From Nocardioides soli (GTDB taxonomy: Bacteria; Actinomycetota; Actinomycetes; Propionibacteriales; Nocardioidaceae), in assembly GCF_014191495.1 (NCBI RefSeq), contig NZ_JACHWR010000002.1, forward strand, positions 248,001 through 312,000: a stretch of DNA of 64,000 bases, given 5' to 3'. Position 1 is the stretch's first letter, and every line of letters begins with the position of its first letter. A program made the position numbers and the translations under genes. This document shows, in pieces, positions 57,917 through 64,000 of this stretch. The notes under the pieces were generated by a model. That model made no database searches. It saw nothing but the letters and a program-made list of their open reading frames with translations, and was not told the origin of the DNA.

Positions 57917-59305
57917 GTGGTAGCTAATGAGTACGACCTGGTCCTGAAGTCGTCGGTCATCCTCACCCCCGAGGGCCGCGTGAACGGCCAGATCGCCGTC
58001 AAGGACGAGAGGATCGTCGCGATCCTGGGCGCCGACGAGCCGGTGGCCGCGACCAAGGTGATCGACGCGGGCGACAAGCCGGTGATCCCCGGCCTGATCG
58101 ACACCCACGCCCACTTCCGTGACCCGGGCTACACCCACAAGGAGGACTACTACCACGGCACGATCGCCGCTGCCGCCGGTGGCGTGACCACGGTCTTCGA
58201 CATGCCGAACGTCGACCCGCCGACCACGACCGCCGACCGGCTGAAGGCGCACCTCGAGAACGCCCAGTCGAAGGCCGTCGTCGACTTCGGCCACAACGCC
58301 TCCGGCGTCGTCCCCGAGAACATCAAGGCGCTCGCCGACGCGGGCGCGACGGCGTTCAAGGTCTGGATGATGAAGGACATCGGCCGCGACTACCCGCACC
58401 CTCCGGGCACCTCGCTGACCAACGACGCGGTCCTCTACCGCGTGTTCGAGGAGGTCGCCGAGACCGGCCTGCCGCTCTACATCCACCCGCACAACCACGA
58501 CCTCTACGAGCTGTTCGTCCAGCGGTCGCAGCAGCAGTGGGGCATGGACTTCCGCTCCTATGCGCGCGCCCTGCGCGGCGGCCGCGGCGTGGTCCTGAAC
58601 ACCGCGATCGCCACCATCCTGGAGATGCAGCGCTCGGTGGGCACCAAGCTCCACGTGCTGCACCTGTCGACCGAGGCCGGCATCAAGATGGTCGCCGAGG
58701 CCAAGGCGGAGGGCCGCGACGTCACCGCCGAGGCCAACCCGTTCGCGATGTTCGTGACCAACGACTGGGACAAGATCGAGCGCCACGGTCCCTTCACGCT
58801 GGGCTTCTGGGTGCCCGAGGAGGACAACCCCTACATGTGGAAGGCCGTCCAGGACGGCACGATCGACGTCGTCGGCTCCGACCACGGCCCACACACGCGT
58901 GAGGAGAAGGAGGTCGGCTGGACGGACATGTACACCGCTCCGGGCGGCAGCCCGATGATCGAGCAGTACCTGCGACTGCTGCTCACCGAGGTCAACAGCG
59001 GACGCCTCACGCTCGAGCGCGTCGTCGAGCTGTGCTGCTACAGCCCGGCGAAGCTGACCGGCTACTACGGCCGGAAGGGCGCCATCGTTCCCGGCGCCGA
59101 CGCCGACCTCGTGGTCCTCGACATGGACCACGAGGAGGTGCTGCACGCCGAGCACTCGCACTACATGTGCGGGTGGATGTCGGCCGAGGACCTGCCCTCG
59201 AAGGGCCGCCCGCAGATGACGGTCCTGCGCGGCCGGGTGATCATGGAGGACGGCAACGTCACGGCCGAGAAGGGCTCCGGCCGGCTGCTGCGTCCCCAGC
59301 GCTGA
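57917..59305 (+). CDS. Cyclic amidohydrolase (dihydropyrimidinase/hydantoinase/allantoinase-like)
   Basis: A 462-residue member of the urease-type amidohydrolase superfamily. Metal ligands are His64 and His66 (DTHAHFRDP), the carboxylated Lys148 (FKVWMMKD), His190 (YIHPHNH), His249 (VLHLS) and Asp322 (GSDHGPHT). It hydrolyses the ring amide of compounds such as dihydropyrimidines, hydantoins, allantoin or cyclic imides. The sequence does not tell which. GTG start after AGGAGAG. Its product would fit the two carbamoyl/half-amide amidases in the cluster. Confidence 0.9.
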   Translation: MVANEYDLVLKSSVILTPEGRVNGQIAVKDERIVAILGADEPVAATKVIDAGDKPVIPGLIDTHAHFRDPGYTHKEDYYHGTIAAAAGGVTTVFDMPNVDPPTTTADRLKAHLENAQSKAVVDFGHNASGVVPENIKALADAGATAFKVWMMKDIGRDYPHPPGTSLTNDAVLYRVFEEVAETGLPLYIHPHNHDLYELFVQRSQQQWGMDFRSYARALRGGRGVVLNTAIATILEMQRSVGTKLHVLHLSTEAGIKMVAEAKAEGRDVTAEANPFAMFVTNDWDKIERHGPFTLGFWVPEEDNPYMWKAVQDGTIDVVGSDHGPHTREEKEVGWTDMYTAPGGSPMIEQYLRLLLTEVNSGRLTLERVVELCCYSPAKLTGYYGRKGAIVPGADADLVVLDMDHEEVLHAEHSHYMCGWMSAEDLPSKGRPQMTVLRGRVIMEDGNVTAEKGSGRLLRPQR

Positions 59306-59339
59306 TCGTCTCCCACCTCCTCAGAAAGGAACTGCTCCC

Positions 59340-60965
59340 GTGACTGAGCCGACGCCCGCATCCGGGCCGGTATCGACCGCCGACGTCGTGGCGCTGGGCC
59401 TCGCGGCCTCGGGCGTCAAGCAGATCTTCGCCTACCCGGGCGACCCGATCATCGAGCTGATGGAGCGGGCCCGGGTCCACGAGATCGACGTGGTCCTCGC
59501 CCGGCGCGAGGGCACCGCCGCCTTCATGGCCGAGGGCCTCGCGCAGGCGACGGGCCGAGTCGGCGTCTGCCTGTCGACCCTCGGGCCCGGCTCGAGCGCG
59601 CTGGTCAACGGTGTCGCCGCCGCCACGGTCGACCGGGTGCCGATGCTGGCGCTGTCCGGCCAGATCGAGTCGTCACGGGAGCAGTTCTTCACCCACCAGG
59701 TGATCGACCACAAGCTCATGTTCTCGCCCATCACCAAGTGGGCGGGCCGCATCGAGCCCGGGTCGGCGGCCACCACCCTCCGCAAGGCGCTCGCCACCGC
59801 CACGGCCGAGCGGCCGGGCGCCGTACACCTGACGATCGCGGGCGACGTGAGCGCGCAGCCGGCCACGGACGCCGACTTCGTGCCGCCGCCCGTGGACGCA
59901 GTGGTGCGGACCTTCGGGGTCCGTGGCGGCGACGACCCGGTGCGGACCGTCGAGGCCGCCCGCCGGCCCGTCATCCTCGCCGGGATCGGTGCCGCCCGGG
60001 CCGGCGCGACGGACGCGCTGGTGGCGTTCACCGAGCGGGCGAGCATCCCCGTCGTGGTCGCCCCGATGGCCAAGGGCGTCTTCCCCGAGGACCACGACCT
60101 CTTCGCGGGCGTCCTCGACATGGCCTGCAACCAGGTGCTCTGGCAGCTGCTGGGCGACGCCGACCTGATCGTCACCGCCGGGTTCGACGCGGTCGAGCTG
60201 ATCAAGCCGTGGTCGCTGAGCACCCCGGTGCTGCACGTCGACTCGCTGAGCAACTCCGACCAGATCTACCAGGCCGCGACCGAGTGCGTCGGCGACATCG
60301 CCGCGATCTACTCCTGGTTCGCCGAGGAGTGGCGCGGCGAGCCCCGCTGGTCGGCGGCCGAGGTCGCGGCCCACCGCACGACGCTGCGCGAGTCGTACTA
60401 CGCGGGACGCGTCTCCGGCCGGATGAACCCGACGGACGTCGTCGACGTCGTCCGGAGCTCCTTCCCGCGAGGCACCATCGCCAGCACCGACGTGGGATCG
60501 CACAAGCTCCTGGTCGGGCAGGGCTGGACGACGTACGCCCCGCGGGAGCTGCTGATGACCAACGGCCTGTCGTCGATGGGCTTCGGGCTCCCGGCCGCGA
60601 TCGCGGCGCAGTACGCCTTCCCGGACCGGCAGGTCGTCGCGATGGTCGGTGACGGCGGGTTCGCGATGACCGCGACCGAGCTCCGGCTCGCGGCGGCGCT
60701 CGGGCTCGGGCTCGTGGTCGTCGTCTTCGTCGACGGCAGCCTCAACCGCATCGAGCTCAAGCAGATGGTGAAGGACTACCCGAGCACCGCGACCCGCATC
60801 GAGGACACCGACCTGGTGCAGCTGGCGTCCTCGATGGCGTGCGACGGCGTGCGCGCCGACTCGGTGCCGGAGCTGGAGAAGGTGCTCGCCGACGCCCGCG
60901 ACCTCAGCCGGCCGCTGGTCGTCGAGGCGCGGATCGACCCGAGCCAGTACGAGTCGCAGTTCTGA
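59340..60965 (+). CDS. Thiamine-diphosphate enzyme, acetolactate-synthase-like
   Basis: A 541-residue three-domain ThDP enzyme. Glu57 (ARREGTAAF) is the cofactor-activating glutamate and the ThDP-binding motif is GDGGFAMTATELRLA to about residue 462 (VDGSLN). Members include acetolactate synthase, glyoxylate carboligase, and decarboxylases of 2-oxo acids. It lacks features separating these, so a 2-oxo-acid decarboxylase or carboligase role is all that can be said. GTG start 34 bp after the amidohydrolase gene. Confidence 0.85.
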   Translation: MTEPTPASGPVSTADVVALGLAASGVKQIFAYPGDPIIELMERARVHEIDVVLARREGTAAFMAEGLAQATGRVGVCLSTLGPGSSALVNGVAAATVDRVPMLALSGQIESSREQFFTHQVIDHKLMFSPITKWAGRIEPGSAATTLRKALATATAERPGAVHLTIAGDVSAQPATDADFVPPPVDAVVRTFGVRGGDDPVRTVEAARRPVILAGIGAARAGATDALVAFTERASIPVVVAPMAKGVFPEDHDLFAGVLDMACNQVLWQLLGDADLIVTAGFDAVELIKPWSLSTPVLHVDSLSNSDQIYQAATECVGDIAAIYSWFAEEWRGEPRWSAAEVAAHRTTLRESYYAGRVSGRMNPTDVVDVVRSSFPRGTIASTDVGSHKLLVGQGWTTYAPRELLMTNGLSSMGFGLPAAIAAQYAFPDRQVVAMVGDGGFAMTATELRLAAALGLGLVVVVFVDGSLNRIELKQMVKDYPSTATRIEDTDLVQLASSMACDGVRADSVPELEKVLADARDLSRPLVVEARIDPSQYESQF

Positions 60966-60976
60966 GAGGAGGCAGC

Positions 60977-62326
60977 GTGATCGTCCACGACTTCGCGGAG
61001 TTCGCGGTCGCTCGCCGTGCCCGTGCGCTCCCGCCCGAGGTGATGCACGGCGCGAAGCGGGCCCTGGTCGACTGGTTCGGCGCCACCGTGGCCGGCAGCG
61101 CCACCGAGGCCGGGCGGCGGATCCGGGCCGGGCTCGACTTCGGGACCACCGGCGGGACCGCCCGCCTGGTCCCCGACGGCGCGTGGACCGACCCGCGCAC
61201 CGCGGCGCTGGTGAACGGCACCGCCTCCCACGTGGTGGAGATGGACGACATCTTCCGGGACGGGATCTACCACCCCGGCTCGCCGACGGTCGCGGCTGCG
61301 CTCGCGACCGCCGAGCACGTCAACGCCTCCGGTGAGGCGCTGCTGCGGGCGATCGCGATCGGCTACGAGATCTCCTGCCGGACCGCCGCCGCCATCCAGC
61401 CGGCGCACTACGCCTACTGGCACACGACCGGCACGGTCGGCACCCTGGGTGCCGCGGCCGCCACCGCCGAGCTGCTCGGCCTGGACGCCGACCGCTTCGC
61501 GCACGCGCTGGCCAACGCCACCACCACGGCGGCCGGTCTCCAGCAGGCCTTCCGCTCCGAGGCGATGGGCAAGCCGCTGCACGCCGGCCACGCCGCCGAC
61601 GCCGGCATGGTCGCGGCCTTCGCGGCGCGCGAGGGCTTCACCGGCGCATGGGACATCCTCGAGGGGCCGGCCGGGTTCGGCGCGGCGATGTCGGACCAGC
61701 CCGACTGGCAGGCGGCCGTCGCCGCCCTGGGCACCACCTGGGCCGTCACCCAGCAGACGGTGAAGAACCACTCCTGTTGCGGGCACACCTTCGCGGCGGT
61801 CGACGCCGCCCTCGAGCTGCGCGCGGCCGGGGTGCGCGCCGACCAGATCGACCGGGTGCTCGTGGAGACCTACCGCACGGCTCTCGAGGTCGCCGGCAAC
61901 GACAAGCCGACGACCGAGTTCGAGGCGAAGTTCAGCCTCGCCTACACGGTCGCCGCCGCGTTCGAGGTCGGCTCGGTCCGGCTGGCGTCCTTCACCCCGC
62001 GCTGGCTGGAGGACGAGGGCCTGCGCGAACTCGTCGGCCGGGTCGACGCCGCGGTCTCGGAGGACTTCGACCGGCTGTTCCCTCAGCAGCGGGCCGCCCG
62101 CGTGCGGGTCACCCTCAAGGACGGGACCAGCGAGGAGCGGGTGCGCCACACCCGGCACGGCGACCCCGACGACCCGCTCACCGACGCCGAGCTCGACGAC
62201 AAGTTCACGGAGCTGGTCGCCCACGTGCTGGGCGCCGAGGCCGCGACCGCCCTCGGCAGGACCCTCTGGTCGATCGAGGCGGCGGCCGACGTGGGCCCGG
62301 CACTGCAGGGAGCTGCCCCACGGTGA
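60977..62326 (+). CDS. MmgE/PrpD-family protein
   Basis: A 449-residue protein of the MmgE/PrpD (2-methylcitrate dehydratase) family. It has LVDWFGATVAGS near residue 32, NGTASHVVEMDDIFRDGIYHPGS near 78-100 and KPLHAGHAADAG near 195, which contribute to the helical active-site domain. Family members are dehydratases or isomerases of tri- and dicarboxylates (PrpD, cis-aconitate decarboxylase). Its place after a ThDP enzyme suggests dehydration of a hydroxy-acid product. GAGAGGAGG precedes the GTG start. Confidence 0.88.
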   Translation: MIVHDFAEFAVARRARALPPEVMHGAKRALVDWFGATVAGSATEAGRRIRAGLDFGTTGGTARLVPDGAWTDPRTAALVNGTASHVVEMDDIFRDGIYHPGSPTVAAALATAEHVNASGEALLRAIAIGYEISCRTAAAIQPAHYAYWHTTGTVGTLGAAAATAELLGLDADRFAHALANATTTAAGLQQAFRSEAMGKPLHAGHAADAGMVAAFAAREGFTGAWDILEGPAGFGAAMSDQPDWQAAVAALGTTWAVTQQTVKNHSCCGHTFAAVDAALELRAAGVRADQIDRVLVETYRTALEVAGNDKPTTEFEAKFSLAYTVAAAFEVGSVRLASFTPRWLEDEGLRELVGRVDAAVSEDFDRLFPQQRAARVRVTLKDGTSEERVRHTRHGDPDDPLTDAELDDKFTELVAHVLGAEAATALGRTLWSIEAAADVGPALQGAAPR

Positions 62327-62372
62327 CGAGGCGGCGACCGGACCAGATGTGGCAACGACGAAGGACGGGCAG

Positions 62373-63791
62373 ATGAGACAGGCACGGCTGCTGATCGACG
62401 GAGCATGGGTCGACGGCGCGTCGACCAGCGAGCTCCGCGACAAGTACGACGGCTCGGTGGTCGCCGAGGTGCACGAGGCCGACCGGGAGCAGGTCGAGAG
62501 GGCCCTGGCCGCCGTCGCCGAGGCACAGGCGACGGTCGACTTCCCCCACTACCGGCGCTACGAGGTGCTGACCCGGGCGGCCGCGCTGCTGCAGCAGCGC
62601 GGCGACGTGGTCGCCGCGATCGTCGACGACACGGGCTTCACGGTGGCCGACGCGGAGCGCGAGGTCGGCCGCGCCGTGCAGACGCTGACGATCTCCGGCG
62701 AGGAGGCCAAGCGCATCCACGGTGAGATGGTCCCGCTCCACGGCGCCCCGGGCGCCGACGGCCGGTTGGCCTTCACGGTGCGGCACCCCGTCGGCGTGGT
62801 CGCCGCCATCACGCCGTTCAACTCGCCCCTGAACACCGTCGCGCACAAGGTCGCGCCGGCGCTCGCTGCCGGCAACGGCGTGGTGCTCAAGCCCGCGGCG
62901 TACACGCCGCTGAGCGCCGGCATCCTCGTCGAGGTGCTGTTGGAGGCGGGGCTCCCGCCCGAGCTGCTGGCGGTCCTCAACGGCAGCGGCTCCACGGTGG
63001 GCGAGTGGCTGCTGCAGAGCCCGGTGCCGGCGTTCTACGCCTTCACCGGCAGCACCGAGGTCGGCCGGCATATCCGCGCCGCCGTGGGGCTGCGCAAGAC
63101 GCAGCTGGAGCTCGGCAGCCTGGCGAGCACCATCGTCTGCGCCGACGCCGACCTCGACCGCGCGGCCACGGCCTGCGTGGGTGCGGCCTTCCGGAAGGCC
63201 GGCCAGGTCTGCACCTCGATCCAGCGGCTGTACGTCGAGCGCGGCGCCCTCGACGACTTCGCGGGCAGGCTGGCCGCCGAGCTCGGGGGTCGCGTCGTCG
63301 GCGATCCGCGTCAGCAGGGTGGCTTCGTCGGCCCCGTCATCAGTGCCAGGGACGCGGACCGCATCGAGTCCTGGATCCAGCAGGCGCAGCAGAAGGGCGC
63401 CGACGTGGTCGCCGGCGGCACCCGCGACGGACAGGTGATCGCGCCGACCGTCCTCGCGAACGTCGACCCCGCCGACGACGTGTTCTCCCAGGAGGTGTTC
63501 GGCCCGGTGGTCAACCTGGTGCCCTTCGACGACTTCGATACGACGCTCGACGACGTCAACGACACGCCGTACGGCCTCGCCGCGGGGATCTTCACCCGTG
63601 ACATCGGGCGGGCGCTGCAGGCCGCCGAAACTCTTCGGATGGGCTCGGTCCACATCAACGAGACGTCGAGCAGTCGAGTCGACCTGATGCCCTACGGCGG
63701 CGTGAAGGAGAGCGGCGCGGGAGTCGAAGGACCCCGCTACGCGATCGAGGAGATGACCGAGCAGCGACTCGTGACGATGGGACGACCGTGA
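62373..63791 (+). CDS. Aldehyde dehydrogenase (NAD(P)+)
   Basis: A 472-residue aldehyde dehydrogenase. Asn150 (TPFNSPLN), Glu246 (LELGSLAS) and nucleophile Cys280 (GQVCTSIQR) are all present, and FGPVVNLVPF follows. It oxidises an aldehyde intermediate to the acid; semialdehyde dehydrogenases have this pattern. ATG at 62373 has AAGGA 7 nt upstream, better than the GTG at 62349. Its stop overlaps the next gene. Confidence 0.93.
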   Translation: MRQARLLIDGAWVDGASTSELRDKYDGSVVAEVHEADREQVERALAAVAEAQATVDFPHYRRYEVLTRAAALLQQRGDVVAAIVDDTGFTVADAEREVGRAVQTLTISGEEAKRIHGEMVPLHGAPGADGRLAFTVRHPVGVVAAITPFNSPLNTVAHKVAPALAAGNGVVLKPAAYTPLSAGILVEVLLEAGLPPELLAVLNGSGSTVGEWLLQSPVPAFYAFTGSTEVGRHIRAAVGLRKTQLELGSLASTIVCADADLDRAATACVGAAFRKAGQVCTSIQRLYVERGALDDFAGRLAAELGGRVVGDPRQQGGFVGPVISARDADRIESWIQQAQQKGADVVAGGTRDGQVIAPTVLANVDPADDVFSQEVFGPVVNLVPFDDFDTTLDDVNDTPYGLAAGIFTRDIGRALQAAETLRMGSVHINETSSSRVDLMPYGGVKESGAGVEGPRYAIEEMTEQRLVTMGRP

Positions 63792-64000
63792 AGACCGAGA
63801 GCATCGAGTTCTACAGCGGCCCCGACCGGGTCCGCGCCATCTGGCGGACCCCGGAGGGCCCCGGCCCGTTCCGGGCGATCGTGCAGGGCCCGGGCTGGCT
63901 CGGCCTGAAGGACGCCAAGGACTACCTCCGCTACCACGAGGGCTTCACCGACGCCGGCTTCGGCGTCCTCTCGATCGACTACCGCGGCTTCGGCGACTCC
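63788..64000 (+). CDS. Alpha/beta hydrolase, N-terminal fragment
   Basis: The first 71 residues, cut by the window edge. It contains the segment AIVQGPGWLGLKDAKDYLRY and SIDYRGFGDS, the beta-strand/oxyanion region of alpha/beta hydrolases (the RGFGDS turn precedes the nucleophile elbow, which lies beyond the window). GTG start overlaps the aldehyde dehydrogenase stop, so it belongs to the same operon. Confidence 0.75.
   Translation, partial: MKTESIEFYSGPDRVRAIWRTPEGPGPFRAIVQGPGWLGLKDAKDYLRYHEGFTDAGFGVLSIDYRGFGDS

Overview
The window is about 70% GC, densely coded, rich in GTG starts, and full of overlapping ATGA/GTGA gene junctions. This indicates a high-GC actinobacterium. Gene content and order (a MarP-type protease, a Tad cluster beside a DEAH helicase, dispersed TGGTTGAGGA repeats) fit Nocardioides or a relative best; that genus call is inference.

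Region 1 (1-33.6 kb) is conserved core. It follows the order of the Mycobacterium tuberculosis Rv3672c-Rv3646c segment as I remember it: NUDIX CoA pyrophosphatase (partial), marP, a holin-X-like protein, nhaA, acs, a HAD-IB phosphatase, ssd, the tad genes (ATPase, two TadB/C-type membrane proteins, pilin, two TadE-like proteins), the DEAH helicase and topA. Set into this are an acetate module (acs, a DUF485 protein and ActP), a second symporter operon with its own LytS/LytTR two-component system, an anti-sigma antagonist (STAS), a membrane pyrophosphatase, a metallophosphoesterase/methyltransferase pair and a SigE-family sigma factor with a probable membrane partner. Between the Rv3662c-like and Rv3661-like genes, where mycobacteria encode the RNA-polymerase-binding RNA Ms1/MTS2823, the sequence holds a promoter-like motif, a long rod-shaped fold and a terminator-like hairpin on the minus strand. 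I annotate this as a candidate Ms1-type RNA.

Region 2 (33.8-64 kb, running off the right edge) is an accessory catabolic cluster placed directly after topA. It has two ABC importers (NitT/TauT type at 33.9-37.3 kb; iron/thiamine/polyamine type at 42.6-46.7 kb) and two MFS transporters. Its enzymes are a YtcJ-type amidohydrolase, two N-carbamoylsarcosine-amidase-like hydrolases, a 4,5-dihydroxyphthalate-decarboxylase-like protein, a molybdenum hydroxylase (FAD subunit plus a fused 2Fe-2S/molybdopterin subunit) with a CoxG-like protein, an MDR dehydrogenase, a TcuA-like flavoprotein, a dihydropyrimidinase/allantoinase-like cyclic amidohydrolase, a ThDP enzyme, an MmgE/PrpD protein, an aldehyde dehydrogenase and the start of an alpha/beta hydrolase. 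Regulators are one MarR and two FCD-type GntR proteins.

The enzymes suggest uptake, hydroxylation, ring opening and deamidation of a nitrogen heterocycle or cyclic imide/ureide, followed by oxidation of the carbon skeleton. The substrate cannot be named from sequence. Nearly every promoter region in the cluster carries a 16-bp operator-like element (half-sites related to GTATGC/GCATAC, 4-bp spacer), which implies one shared regulon, most likely controlled by the GntR proteins.
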